From NCBI GenBank assembly GCA_977006965.1, contig OZ345372.1, positions 2,480,001 through 2,544,000 on the forward strand: 64,000 nucleotides of DNA. Direction: 5' to 3'. The position numbers and the translations under genes are program-made. Below are positions 43,489 through 54,534 of this stretch, one piece after another; within the stretch, counting starts at the first letter, position 1, and each line of letters starts with the position of its first letter. Under the pieces are notes generated by a model, which saw nothing but the letters and a program-made list of their open reading frames with translations, made no database searches and had not been told where the DNA came from. The DNA is from Phymatolithon calcareum. Lineage: Eukaryota > Rhodophyta > Florideophyceae > Hapalidiales.

Positions 43489-44347
43489 ACGTAAAATTAG
43501 CCTCTACAGTATTGTTTGTAATTGGGATAAGGCCAATGTCAATGCAAGTCAACAGCGCATCTGCGCCAATACTGTACTGTAGCGTGTAAGACGGAAAAAC
43601 CGCAACTGTTTCTGGGGCGAAAGCCGAGCAATTGAGGTACTGTATCGTCATTCATCGACAGAATACAATACAACAAGGATCCGATTCTCCCTCCGCACGT
43701 ACTTCAATTTTCTTCACACTTAGGCAGAGTTTTGCTCTAATGTAGTGAACACTAATCAATGTACTGTACCGGTTTTATGTGAAACCAAAGAGAAAGGGTG
43801 CCGTTAGAAGCGACACAAGTCATAGTAACCCTCGCTCGCAAATGAAGCAGAAACGAACGTCTTGTTCAACTGCATGTCTGTCTCACTTCACTACTGTAGT
43901 TTTCCTCCATCTACAGCTCGTCTTTTTCTGCCCTAGCCGTCCATGGTCGCTCTTGGCTCTAGATGCTCAAACTGTACTGTAATCTCATTTGTAGCCTAGT
44001 GTGCTGTGCTCTGTAAAAGGAACTTTATCCAGGGCAAACTGGAGATTTTGTCCTCCAGCTTCGCGAAGTAAACAGCTCATCTCATCTCGGCTAACCGCAA
44101 ATGTCAGAATGTCCGTCATGGACATCCACGAGATACTCTCTACAGTAGCTTTAGCGTGCTGAACAATGCTACATAATCAAATTGGGACGCTGTGAGCCTC
44201 TTTTTACTGGAAAGGGACAAAATTGCATCACTTACATCATCCAGTCGTGAGACATGCAGCAGACAAGTTATTCTTTGTTCACGGCATAAAAAGGAAGGGG
44301 TGCATATCAGTTCAACAAAGCGTGTGCGCCGGCCAGGTACACCTCAT

Positions 44348-47300
44348 TTAATGCCGGAACGCGTATCGAATGTATGGAACATCGACATCCTCGCCCTCCT
44401 TGTCATTGCAGCATACTTCAAGGACGAGGTACTTCTGCGACGGTCCAAACTCAAGTTTACCCACGCTCTTCGCCACCTCGGAGAGCGGCATGGGCATGCG
44501 GTCCTTGAGCTTTGCGGCAGAAGTGAATGGCGAGTACACCATGGTCACACCGCACGAAATCATGCTCACCTCCAAACTGTACCTGTCCATAAACAGATTG
44601 ATAAACTCCTGCAATGTCACATCACGGCCTTCGTTAATGTCGAACCGATCCCACAACGTCCACTTGCGGTTCGCCCCCATGTCGGTAGTCGGTGCCGCAA
44701 TCGGCTCCGAGAACGCAAAGAAGGGAAGCGCGAGGTTTGCAAATCCGTTCTTAAACAGTGCCCGTTTCTTCTCCGCAATTTTCATGTTCTCCTTCGAGTA
44801 CACAGTCGAGTTTGGCCTCGCCCACGCTGACGCATCCACATTTGCATTCTTGTCCGTCACATCGAGCTTCACCAGCTTGTACAACTCGATGCATACCATA
44901 CCTGTGACGAAGGCTGTTGTCGTTGCAATGGCCGGGATAATCTTTCCGGCAATCATCTTCGACTTGTGTCTGTCCGCGTTCTCTATAGAATAGTTAGTGG
45001 CGCGCAGATTAGAGCACGCAGTGATGAAGTCGATGTGATGATTACTGTCATCGTCCTTTTCAAACTCAAGTGGCATCAAACTGAACTGAGATTTTTCCCG
45101 CTCTGCTAACAATTCCGCTGTCAACTCTTCGATTCTCGCGTCGTCACCGTCCCCGTAGGACTGTGCCGCTATGCTCTTCGCTTCTGCATCCGTTGTGGCA
45201 ATTTTCGCTCCCCTCTTGGGAACAAAGTCTGGAATCATTACTGCAGAGGCAATCTGTCCCATTTGCGCAATATTCTCCGCCGTGACAGTAATGCCGTAGT
45301 TCTCTGCCTGCAAGCACGCGAATGATACAATAAATTCAAGATGCAAAGCGTTGCTCGCGTCAAAGTCAATAGGATCCGGCGCACGTTTCGTCCCGGACCA
45401 GAATGGAACGCCGTTCTTATCTACATTATCTTTCGGGAAAGTGTGAAGCAGCTGTCGAATTTCACTGGAGAACAACTTCTCAAATGTCTTACGCGCATTT
45501 TCAACGCAATCCGCAACTGTTCGGGGACGCCCAGACATCAGACACATGTGAATCGCTTCCAAGTTGCTCAGCAGAGCTCCAGCACCCTGCACGCGAACTT
45601 CTTCCAAATACTCCTTTCCACCTTCCAAGAATCGATTCGCCTCTTCAGCAGTGGTTCTGAACGCACCCTCAAAGTAATCACGAGCCCATTGGAGAGTGTG
45701 CTCGATTTGATACGGGAAGTTTTTGAGCGTGCAAATCGGCACAGACTTTTCCGGTGGGTCGCGCGATGATCCATAGCTTTCCGTCAATCCAGGCACAATG
45801 ACCTGAGTATTTCCCTTCGTTCCCAGGGTGCCACTCTCTAGCAAGCTCTTCATGTAGTACACGCACCGCTGATCCATGTACAAACGGGCCTGCACATTAT
45901 CAAGGGCGTTACACACTCCGGAAAGCCCTTCCCAGAATTGATCGTTAAAAGTACTCTCCGTCTCAGGTCCAACGCGGATCTCATACGGAGTCACTGTCAA
46001 CTGCGGGTTCATACGCATGGCGGCAGTGGCAGCGGCCGTACTCTTCGCCTTGCCGATATCGGAGTCTCGGAAAAGAAATTGACGGGACAAATTAGACTTT
46101 TCGATCTTGTCCATGTCAGTGATGACAATACCACCATCGGGTCCAGCACCCAGGCCCATCATAGCCCAGTTCTTCAACATCTCACAGCCGATGGCGCCGG
46201 CGCCAACCAGAAAGTACTTAAGATTTTGAATTTTTTTCTGAAATGTCGCACCATAAACCGCAATCTGCCCATCATAGCGGGACCCTTGCGGAGCACACTC
46301 GGATTCTGTAGGCAATGTATCAGGCAAGGTCTCTGTGCAATCAAAGTAGAGAAACTGCCGGATGGGCATGAATTTGCCAGACGAAGCCTTCAGTACTTCT
46401 TGAGCAACAATGCCGCCCAAGCCGGCGGCCATGGGGGAGATACTTCCAGCACAGGTGCGGGCAAAGGTCTCCACGACGCTCGCAATGGGCTCGCCTTCGG
46501 AGAGCTTGACAATTTTCGCGAAATCAGCAGCATCCGACTCAGACCCTGGCTTCGGAAGAGCACCGTCATGGGCTGCACAGAACTCATCTAGTGCGGCAAA
46601 GCAAGCCTGGATCGTTGGCATGCGATCCATCTTTCCAAAGTCGGTAATAACGTATTCCGGGCTTTTCGCGGCTTCGGTCAACGGTTTGAATGAAACATCA
46701 GTCGGCATTTTCACCTGGGTAGCGTAACCTCCGCGGATGTAGTCCCCAAATGATAAAACATCCTCAGAATCCTCGAGCGCAAACGTGTACGGTCCGAGAA
46801 CCTTAATGCGGCGCGGCTTTTCGTCATTTAGCTCCGTCATGCCCTGGACCTCCACAAAAGAGACATAATCGCCGGTCTCCAGATCGTGACGCTGCTCGTC
46901 AAGACATGTGACAATTGGGGGATTCTCCTTAGTAATAGCAGAGATGAGCACGGAACGTGGCTGTTCACCAGTGACGTCAGACACGGTAAACTTGGGCCCA
47001 AAGTCACAGAAGACAGAGCCGAAGACACCTCGAGAGGAAGCTGAAATGAACTTAATGTCGGCCTTGTGGCATATTGCATCCACATTGCACTGCACAGAAT
47101 ACGGCTGGTTGACCATCACCACAACAGCAAATGCACTGAATTGATTCTCCGAGAGAGCATGAAAATCTAAGACAGAGTCGTAAAGCGACACCTTAACATA
47201 AGGATTTAAACTGATGAGATCAGAAATGCAAGCGGTGGCACGAGTAGTTTTGGCAGCGACGTGTGCCTCTGTAAGATAAAAGTTAGACGCAAGGTCAGAA

Positions 47301-47524
47301 AACTTAGCCGGTTCCGGGTCGTAAACAGACACGGACTTGACACCAGCCAGGATAATATTCTTGGCGATCTCAACGGCAAGTCCGTCACACCCAACAAGAA
47401 GCACAGCCGAGCGTGCCATGGCACGCATGGCGTCATGACCGAGGACATAAAGCTGACGAGAGTACAACCCCTCGTCGATATTGTCGGCGTCCGACATGGC
47501 GGAATTAGCGGAAGCGGCAGCCAT
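44348..47524 (-). CDS. UBA1: Ubiquitin-activating enzyme E1
   Basis: 1058 residues from ATG at 47524 (GCATGGCT context). The frame stays open upstream to about 47820 without any ATG, and the upstream codons include a basic SKRPRD stretch, so a longer form from a non-ATG or spliced start cannot be excluded. The enzyme adenylates ubiquitin and forms the E1 thioester in cytosol and nucleus. Domains in order: inactive adenylation repeat (residues 15-170, YSRQLYVLGHDAMRAM), FCCH insert (about 205-275), and the active adenylation domain with the GAGAIGCEMLKN nucleotide loop at 441 and MDKIEKSNLSRQFLF. The catalytic cysteine is Cys598 in SVPICTLKNFPYQIEH, and the C-terminal ubiquitin-fold domain (from about 950) binds E2. 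Length is typical and no intron is seen. Confidence 0.97.
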   Translation of the reverse strand: MAAASANSAMSDADNIDEGLYSRQLYVLGHDAMRAMARSAVLLVGCDGLAVEIAKNIILAGVKSVSVYDPEPAKFSDLASNFYLTEAHVAAKTTRATACISDLISLNPYVKVSLYDSVLDFHALSENQFSAFAVVVMVNQPYSVQCNVDAICHKADIKFISASSRGVFGSVFCDFGPKFTVSDVTGEQPRSVLISAITKENPPIVTCLDEQRHDLETGDYVSFVEVQGMTELNDEKPRRIKVLGPYTFALEDSEDVLSFGDYIRGGYATQVKMPTDVSFKPLTEAAKSPEYVITDFGKMDRMPTIQACFAALDEFCAAHDGALPKPGSESDAADFAKIVKLSEGEPIASVVETFARTCAGSISPMAAGLGGIVAQEVLKASSGKFMPIRQFLYFDCTETLPDTLPTESECAPQGSRYDGQIAVYGATFQKKIQNLKYFLVGAGAIGCEMLKNWAMMGLGAGPDGGIVITDMDKIEKSNLSRQFLFRDSDIGKAKSTAAATAAMRMNPQLTVTPYEIRVGPETESTFNDQFWEGLSGVCNALDNVQARLYMDQRCVYYMKSLLESGTLGTKGNTQVIVPGLTESYGSSRDPPEKSVPICTLKNFPYQIEHTLQWARDYFEGAFRTTAEEANRFLEGGKEYLEEVRVQGAGALLSNLEAIHMCLMSGRPRTVADCVENARKTFEKLFSSEIRQLLHTFPKDNVDKNGVPFWSGTKRAPDPIDFDASNALHLEFIVSFACLQAENYGITVTAENIAQMGQIASAVMIPDFVPKRGAKIATTDAEAKSIAAQSYGDGDDARIEELTAELLAEREKSQFSLMPLEFEKDDDSNHHIDFITACSNLRATNYSIENADRHKSKMIAGKIIPAIATTTAFVTGMVCIELYKLVKLDVTDKNANVDASAWARPNSTVYSKENMKIAEKKRALFKNGFANLALPFFAFSEPIAAPTTDMGANRKWTLWDRFDINEGRDVTLQEFINLFMDRYSLEVSMISCGVTMVYSPFTSAAKLKDRMPMPLSEVAKSVGKLEFGPSQKYLVLEVCCNDKEGEDVDVPYIRYAFRH

Positions 47525-48215
47525 GCAGGGGTCGCGAGGCCGCTTGGAGGCGGGAGCCGGTAAACTGGCGGAAGCGGCTGTGCGCTTTTCGCCGGGGACA
47601 GGCGATGCGGGGTCGGACACGACTGGGTCGCAAATGGCGGCTGCCAGCGCAATCCGCGAGCGGATCGGACGGGAGGAGGGGTCTATGACAGCGCGAAGGG
47701 CGCGCTGCGGGAAGCTCTGGACTGCAGGACAGACACGCCGGGGTGGTGGTGGAAGACGAACGACAGGAGTTGACGGCAGGCTGTACGTGCGTGATGGGAT
47801 GAAAGGATGAATTGCGATTTATGGCAAACCGGCTGAGCTGGAAGACGCACGTGGCGGTTTGCAACGTGTGGCCGCCAGCCAGCTGGAAGCTGGCGAGAGT
47901 AAATTTCTGTACAGTATGATTGGTACTGCGATTATTGGTCGATCGACACGATGAGAGCGAGAATGCAAAAAGTATGATATTCACTTATGATAGTACACGA
48001 ACACAATCTCCAGGCGCGAGACTTTGCATACGACGTGAGCGTGAGTGAATGTTCCGTGCCGGGGCAATGAATTGCTTACCAGACGCTCGTCGTGGAGTGT
48101 TCGCATTGCTGCTGCGGCTGGTTTAACGTCTAAATACTGCACCAGCCGCAAAACACCAATGCAGACGTCGATCCTATTGGAAGTCCCGCCCCGTCGATAA
48201 CTCACGCAAGAACAA

Positions 48216-48829
48216 CTATGCAAACCTGCTTCTACATAATGGACATGTCGGTTTCTGTCTGAGCCACGTTCCGATGCACCTGTACATACACGTTTCGCGA
48301 TAAAAACAAAATGGCGTTAGTTCTACACATCGCATCCATGCGAGAAAAGTAGTGTCGAAACATACTCTTTGTGAAACTGCTCCGAACACGGCAGAATTCT
48401 AAGAACATCACCACGCTTAAAGTACTCCAGACACACAGCGCAACTCCTCGCCTCCTCCACATCAACCTCTTCCTCATCCGTTCCCTCCCCATCTTCGTGC
48501 GAATTCGGAAACACAACGGTAGGAAAAACGTCAATTTGCTCCGCACTGAGCCCGCTGTCCGCATCACCCAATGCCTCTCCCAGTGCAATAAGCTCCTCAT
48601 ACGTCGTCTGATTATTCCGCACGGCCGCCCCATACCCCGGTATGCGCGCGGCAGCCCATCCCGCCGGGCGAGTCGCGACGGGAACGGACAAGAAGAATCG
48701 ACACACCATCCCAACGACGTACAGCAGCGCCGCGAGAAGCACAAAGGCGGCGGTTTGCGCATCGCCGGACGCGTATTGCACAGCGGAAAGGAGAAACGCT
48801 GCCAGCAACACGGCAGGTGTCAGTGACAT
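48216..48829 (-). CDS. Membrane RING-H2 E3 ligase, one 86-nt intron
   Basis: Exon 1 is 48829-48366 and exon 2 is 48279-48216. The intron has a GTATGT donor at 48365 and ends TGTACAG at 48280. The join gives 175 residues from ATG at 48829 and completes the finger. Two hydrophobic segments (about 4-20 and 26-47) suggest an ATL-like membrane ubiquitin ligase. A GLSAEQIDVFPTVVF motif resembles the GLD region of that family. An acidic linker (EDGEGTDEEEVDVEE) leads to the RING: Cys130, Cys133, Cys148, then Glu150 where His is expected, His153, Cys156, Trp160, Cys167 and Cys170. Without splicing the frame stops before the second half of the finger, so the intron is well supported. The Glu at the fourth ligand position is unusual. 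Confidence 0.85.
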
Positions 48830-50364
48830 CGTACGCGGTGCGATTTCGAAGCCGTGAGTGTCATGGGGACGTGCCGCCACGCGTGGCGGCAGAAGGGCGG
48901 AGAGCTACTCGACTTGCCGGTCCGGAAACGTGACGGTCGGCGTGTTGGAGATGCGGGTAGATCGATATGTTCTTGGAGGTGGCGCTTATCGTTACAGAGC
49001 GTCTCGCAAAATGGTGGGCGGGAGGGAATGTGAGACGGAGGCGAGTAGCAATACTGTGCAGAACCGAGGTGCAACAGTCGGCCCAGTGGCTTACCGTACA
49101 GTACAGTATGCCGTACGTATGATAGGCTAGTGGCTGTACAACACATTAGACAGTACACAGCGCGCGGCAGTGAGAACTTCGTGCGCCCTATTTCATCGGT
49201 CAGGCGACTTGTGCTGCGGCCGGAGTCAACGCTACGGCAGCCCGTCATTGGCCCAAAAACAGGGACTTTAGTTTTTGAAAAATCGTTCTAAGGGAGGGAG
49301 CAACAACTATTGTCAGCTACATTTCCCCCAATTTAAGGTTGGCAGTGTTTCTATGGTCTGGCTTTTTTCCATACTATCCTATCCTTGTGGAGTTAAGAGT
49401 TCCAGGTTACGTCAATAAAGAGTAATTCTGCGACTGGGACGGGTCATGCACTCTGCAGTAACACTTGGCTTGCCCCCAAATCAGTTCCAGTGTTGATCTC
49501 TGGTGCGCAGCGCAATTTTGACTGAGAGCTCTCGAGCTTCGTAGACGATTGCCTTTTCAGTAGTCTTACATCTAAGCTTGGCTTCGACGCCGATGAGTTC
49601 TGCTTGCTTTGGATTTGTTCGAAAAGCATCCAGGACTCGAAACCGTAGATGTGACTATAGATTCTACGCTGTAGCCGAATAGCTGGAGGCAACGAGAATT
49701 ATGTGGCGAGCGCTATACGACTTAATACCCGAATACAGTCGCTATGGGCGAATTGGAACAATTTAGTGTCCGTTTCCGAGACTAAAGCACACTGTACAGA
49801 AATCTGCCGAGGAAGAATCCCAGAGCGGTTCGCTGCAGAAGAACAAAGGAGACCGCCGATCGTCTACTATAACGCTGTAGCGGATACGTGTCAAATGCTG
49901 ACCGCTGCTCAAGACGCAGTCCTTGAGGACACTCGCAGAGTTTTCATGGCTTCCTCAATTCAGATGTTGTATTTGCGTACCAGCCATCAAAAACAATCGC
50001 GAATTTTGTCCTATTGGCATCACAATAGGGACAGGGACAGATCGCCTGAATCAGGACTCCCATTTCTGGCTTGGGCCCTCTCATTCTGCCGAACCATCAA
50101 GGAAAATAGATTCTCCAGGTTTTGCAATAAGGTCGAAAGACCAGACTCACATATATTTTACACGTTTTGAGTAATTCTAAAAGAGGAAAGTGGGCCAAAA
50201 AATCCAACTCGAAGTGGAATAGTAAAGTATTGTTGCGGGCGGGCCTTCAGCATAAATTAGAATCATCATTCATCTCCTTCCTCTGACCTTCCGTGTTCAG
50301 AACTCTAAGTTTTCGACATGGCACTGCAACTAATTCACTTCTTGAACATCCTGCATCTACCGCC
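48830..50364. other. Intergenic, nothing recognised
   Basis: Plus-strand frame 49703-50170 (155 codons, GTG start) and minus-strand frame 49692-49444 match no family. A TACAGTACAGTA cluster lies near 49098. Confidence 0.4.
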
Positions 50365-51399
50365 ATGCTTCCTACAACCTATAGCAAAAGTCGAGGCTCG
50401 AAAATCAAGGTCATAGCAACCCCCAGGCTTCCTAGAAAGCATGCTCTGCGAATTCGAAAAGAGATCATTGCTTTCGCGGTAGTTTTCACCTCTCTGTCCC
50501 TCTTCCTGCGCCACCTTCACAAGGGAAGAGCCCTGCATGTTACAACGCGTCAACAAATCACTCCGCGAAATACCATCGATGACATTACCGATATCCCCCG
50601 AAACCTCTACTATCTACGGAAGGAAAATGTAATGTACTGCTACATCCCGAAGAATGCATGCAGTAGAGTCAAGCCGATTGTGCGGAAGAGAGAAGGGTTT
50701 GCAAATTGGGACGATCCCAAGTTCATACACGGTCGTAAAAACGGACTCCAGCGTCTTCTTTGGCTCGATAGAAAAGACGCATTTTCGCGTCTTAACGACA
50801 CTTCGACCTACCGCTTCGTCGTTGTTAGGGATCCATTTTCGCGACTAGTGTCTGCGTACCAGAATAAGATTGCCACGCCATGGCCGGACCAAAGGGAAGA
50901 TTTCTGGAACATTCATCTTCGTATGGAGTGTCCTTCCATCATTGATTCGAGACGCATCCCGGCAGAAGGGCCTCTCCTATCTTTGCTCGATTTTCTCAAG
51001 TGCCTGAATGCGGATGACGCGTTGCAACCGAGTAATGAGCACTGGAGACCGCAGTCAGAGCTTTGTGGTCTGGATTTTATCAAGTACAATAAGTATATCT
51101 TCTTGGAGAGTTTGCAGACAGGACTACAGGAATTGATGCACGACCTTAAATGGAATGAAAATACCGACCACTTCCAAATCCAGAGGAAACCGGTGTACGA
51201 GAGAGATCTTGCAAGTTACTTCGACGACGAATCAATTAAGCTTGCATTGCAATACTACAGGCAAGATTTTGAACTTTTGGGATATCCTGTAGTCCCAACA
51301 GGGAAGATTGGCTTTTTCTCCGTGTTCAACGGTACGAACTTTCAGCCTGGCTTCGTGCCGCCGGTGGATTACCAGCCGCCGGTTGAAAATAGTTCTTAA
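50365..51399 (+). CDS. Carbohydrate sulfotransferase (Sulfotransfer_2), type II membrane
   Basis: 344 residues from ATG at 50365; the frame extends upstream only to non-ATG codons. The N-terminus is short and basic, followed by one membrane anchor (about residues 34-49, IIAFAVVFTSLSLFL), the topology of Golgi type II sulfotransferases. The 5' phosphosulfate-binding motif is YCYIPKNACSRVK (residues 91-103) and the 3' motif is FVVVRDPFSRLVSAYQNK (151 onward), placing it in PF03567. It would transfer sulfate from PAPS to a glycan in the Golgi lumen. It lies 0.7 kb upstream of a GT61 glycosyltransferase on the same strand. In a red alga the likely substrates are sulfated galactans or N-glycans, which is inference. 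Single exon. Confidence 0.88.
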   Translation: MLPTTYSKSRGSKIKVIATPRLPRKHALRIRKEIIAFAVVFTSLSLFLRHLHKGRALHVTTRQQITPRNTIDDITDIPRNLYYLRKENVMYCYIPKNACSRVKPIVRKREGFANWDDPKFIHGRKNGLQRLLWLDRKDAFSRLNDTSTYRFVVVRDPFSRLVSAYQNKIATPWPDQREDFWNIHLRMECPSIIDSRRIPAEGPLLSLLDFLKCLNADDALQPSNEHWRPQSELCGLDFIKYNKYIFLESLQTGLQELMHDLKWNENTDHFQIQRKPVYERDLASYFDDESIKLALQYYRQDFELLGYPVVPTGKIGFFSVFNGTNFQPGFVPPVDYQPPVENSS

Positions 51400-52095
51400 A
51401 CATATCTAATCGTGAGCTCTACGAAAGACGTGTTCATGTTCATATGCTAGAAAACACAGGTGCATTCGGGAGATTTCTCTGAAAACCAATGCCTTGACAC
51501 ATTTTGCTTGAGTCCATTACTATATAGAAAGGCAAATCTCGTTCATGGTGTTTTCGTATACTGTTGCTCTTATCTGCTCATGGCCATAGTTAGGTCATTC
51601 AACAATAGGTATATATATATAAATATAGGTGTCATTATATTTACGAGGGAAAAATTGGCAAAACATATGTAGCGGTGTTCTTAGGAATACATGTTCAGAT
51701 TGAAGCTGAAATATAAGACTAGAAACGGCTCAAAGTGATGACACAGGGGGAAATTGCCTCCCGCTTTTGTGGTTGTTCTAGAAACGGAGAATCAGTAAAA
51801 AGAGTTACTTACGGGCCAATTTGTACTGTGACAAGTAATGCTCTCAGGGCAATACTTTTGACGAGGACCGTAATGAAAAAAGGGGGACGGCAGGGTCGAA
51901 TGCGCAATGCTGCTGTGCGAGCAAAAAAGTTATTTGAATTAGCTATTATAGCTTTTGGGTACGCCAGGAATTCGTACCATTGTCGATTTGTTCGCACTCA
52001 CTTTCGCATGATACGAATTCACTCTCGTTCTGGTTTTATGGAAACATGGTAGTACCAAACTACTTCTCCATACTGTATCATTGCCCCGCGCGGGC
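51400..52095. other. Spacer between sulfotransferase and GT61 genes
   Basis: About 700 bp without a credible gene. It includes an AT-rich TATATATATAAATATA tract near 51610. Frames on both strands overlap and are unrecognised. Confidence 0.5.
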
Positions 52096-53442
52096 ATGGA
52101 GAGAGTAATATCTGTGCTACCTCCACCTTCCATTCAGTATGCAGTGACAACAGCAAAGGTATCTCGTCAAAGTGAGAGAACGCGTCGTCGTTCTAAGTTG
52201 CACAAGCTCACATTAGCAATTCAAGCAACTGTACTTATACTAGTTTGCACTGCATTGGTTAGGTCACGTCACATTCTGTCAACACGTGCGGCTTTCCGCA
52301 CGGCCCATTTCGATGCTTCGGTGTTCGAATTTTGCCACTCCGATCCAGGAATCCATCATCAACACTTTCCGTGGAGGTTCAAGTCAAGAGACAACTGCTA
52401 TGGCGATTTTTCGAATGCCTCCTCCGTGAAGTTTGTAAAGCATGGACTTGAAGCCCCAAGCCGCACGCCGTCTGGTCTTGGGCGCTGCCGGAAGAATCCT
52501 TATCATGCGCTTTACGACTGCATTTGGCCACTAGTGCACTACATTTCGAGCTGTGTACATCGCAGTGATAAATATGCTCCTACCGTTGTGTTGCACAGAA
52601 ACTCGCTCGGAATTAACAGTCGAACGGCGTGGGGTGACGGCGCACTACGAGCAATGCTGAATGGACTTCGAGAACAATCAATTGACTTCATCGATGCTAA
52701 CAATCTACCCGTCCACACCGCAGTATGTTTTCGGGCAATTACAAAGTTCAAGAAAGATGCGGAATGGAGACCTTTACGATTCTCGGCCACATTGTCCGGG
52801 GACACCAAAGACACAACTGTGCTCCACACGGAAAGAGCGAAACAAGTGGGACTGCAGTTTTTCCGCTCACTCGTCCTCCGTAATAGCCACAAACGCGACA
52901 TCACCAATGCTGCCGAGCCAACGGCACCGAAGCGACATATTGTCGTGTACGACCGCCATGATGTGCGGCGACGAAGATGGCTAAACGGGTTTGATTTCGC
53001 GGTGCGACTGAACCGGACGATGGGGGAGCGGCTCCGCGTTGTTTACATGTGGAGGATGCCGAAAAGCTTCTCGGAGCAGGTACTAGTGCATCGAGATGCG
53101 GCGGGCATTGTGGCACCACACGGAGCGGCGATGGCGAACACGGTGTTCATGAGGGAAGACGCGGTGGTTGTAGAGATTGCTAGCAGACATTGCAGCGAGA
53201 TGAACGGGACGACGGGAGGCGATGTAGGGAGTCTGGCGGGTACGACACGGGAGGACTCGTGGACTGGATGGCACTCAAGTCGACTTGGCCTGAATCACGT
53301 CACAATGCCTTGTCGAATTGTAGGGAAGCGAGGCAGAAATTTTGTGACAGACAATGATGTACTGGTGCGAGTTGCCAATGCGATGTTCCAGATTGCAGAG
53401 GGGTCAAAAGGAGTTTCTGGGAGGGAAAAGCGGAGAAGGTAA
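52096..53442 (+). CDS. GT61-family glycosyltransferase (DUF563)
   Basis: 448 residues from ATG at 52096. A short basic N-terminus (RRRSKLHK) precedes one membrane anchor (about 38-55, LTLAIQATVLILVCTALV), typical of Golgi type II glycosyltransferases. The catalytic region belongs to GT61 (PF04577), whose members include plant xylosyl- and arabinosyltransferases and animal EOGT. The diagnostic C-terminal block is GIVAPHGAAMANTVFMREDA followed by VVVEIASRHC (about residues 336-360). Upstream are the family-like NPYHALYDCIWPLVHYIS and HIVVYDRHDVRRRRW. Sugar donor and acceptor cannot be told. Same strand as and adjacent to a sulfotransferase, suggesting but not proving a shared role in cell-wall or glycoprotein glycan synthesis. 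Confidence 0.85.
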   Translation: MERVISVLPPPSIQYAVTTAKVSRQSERTRRRSKLHKLTLAIQATVLILVCTALVRSRHILSTRAAFRTAHFDASVFEFCHSDPGIHHQHFPWRFKSRDNCYGDFSNASSVKFVKHGLEAPSRTPSGLGRCRKNPYHALYDCIWPLVHYISSCVHRSDKYAPTVVLHRNSLGINSRTAWGDGALRAMLNGLREQSIDFIDANNLPVHTAVCFRAITKFKKDAEWRPLRFSATLSGDTKDTTVLHTERAKQVGLQFFRSLVLRNSHKRDITNAAEPTAPKRHIVVYDRHDVRRRRWLNGFDFAVRLNRTMGERLRVVYMWRMPKSFSEQVLVHRDAAGIVAPHGAAMANTVFMREDAVVVEIASRHCSEMNGTTGGDVGSLAGTTREDSWTGWHSSRLGLNHVTMPCRIVGKRGRNFVTDNDVLVRVANAMFQIAEGSKGVSGREKRRR

Positions 53443-54534
53443 GTGCTTTGAATATTCCCTCATTTTGGAGGAGAGTAGTTGAGATTAAAGTAAAAAGTTG
53501 CACTTGATTCCGAAATGACATCTGAACATTGAGGGATCGTTCGGAGAAATCTTGGGCACACTTACGCATATCGCCTTTCTGAAGTGTAGAAACTGGGTCA
53601 GATCGGTAGTGCGCTCATTTGGCTGAAGGACTATTTCTGCAATTTGACACATGCTGGGCCGTAACTCTGCAAATTGAAGACCATACGTTCAAAAGTAGAC
53701 TCCGTGATTTGATTGCGCCTTGACTTCGTAAAACTGCCACCCGGGTATTGAGCTTGTCAAGTTAATGGTTTGATCCTCTGGAATTGTACGGTATTGTCCA
53801 CAATATCCAGTAGTACGTGACTTTGTCGATACAAGAAGTTTTGCGGTGGATTTGGAAGTTGGGAGTTGAGCACCTTTCAATTAGGGATACGCAAATTCCT
53901 GTCCACACCATTCAACAACGCTCGTTTTGAGAGTGTGCACAAGGCCGGCGACGTCACCCCTAATGTTGCCTGAGAGAAGGGTTTAGCTCATCAGCGTATT
54001 GATGGGCACTTGATACATTCTCCAATTGGCTCGATATCATCTCGCGAAATGGTGACTGAGCAGCCTGCGATGCTCCGGAGGACAGTGAAACCATGTGCAC
54101 GTCTAGAGCCGCTTCTGCCATTGCTGCAGTACTCGCGATGAGCATGGAATTGGTTGCTCTTGAATTCAGAACGTCGGCACCTTGGAAGAAAGACCACCGA
54201 AGTCCAATGCAGAATGCAAGGTGCAATGGTGCGGCACTCCGCAATTGAATGTCTGTGCCCGCGGCATTGACGATGTCGACCGTGAAGACGAAAAGTTCGA
54301 TGCAGGTAATGGTGCAGAACCAAGACTGTGGTTCTATGATACTCCTTATTTTCAGGTGAAATTAACAGGTGTGATACATGATCATACTTTTGATCCATTA
54401 TTTACCTCTGGACATGACCACCTCATGCCGATTCCCAAACAAGATGTAAACTATACCCCAAGCACACCTTGTCGACATCGTCCACGACGACATCCACCGC
54501 CATTGCCGATGACCGCTTCCTCTCCGTTTGCCGA
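53443..54534. other. Intergenic with an unassigned minus-strand frame
   Basis: A minus-strand frame is open from about 54368 to 53960 (some 136 codons, no ATG near its start). It has protein-like composition (RSAAPLHLAFCIGL, then ASTAAMAEAALDVHMV), and might be the last exon of an unrecognised gene. The TELO2 leader occupies the right edge. Confidence 0.35.

Larger units (their letters stand above)
42250..44170. repeat. Spacer saturated with TACTGTA / TACAGTA motifs
   Basis: The spacer between the convergent linker and E1 genes contains many copies of TACTGTA or its complement, often overlapping. Examples are ACAGTACAGTACAGTACTGT at 43295-43314, and similar at 43052-43064, 43138-43155, 43333-43350, 43570-43581 and 43973-43981. 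The motif also occurs near 49098-49108 and 61030. No gene is evident here. Confidence 0.75.

Noticed and set aside
44192-47563. Plus-strand frames of 100-217 codons opposite the E1 gene
   Set aside because: They are antisense shadows of a well-conserved gene and have no family similarity.
47505-47984. 159-codon frame as a longer E1 N-terminus or a separate gene
   Set aside because: It is in a different frame from E1, and the E1 frame has an in-frame ATG at 47524 with good context.
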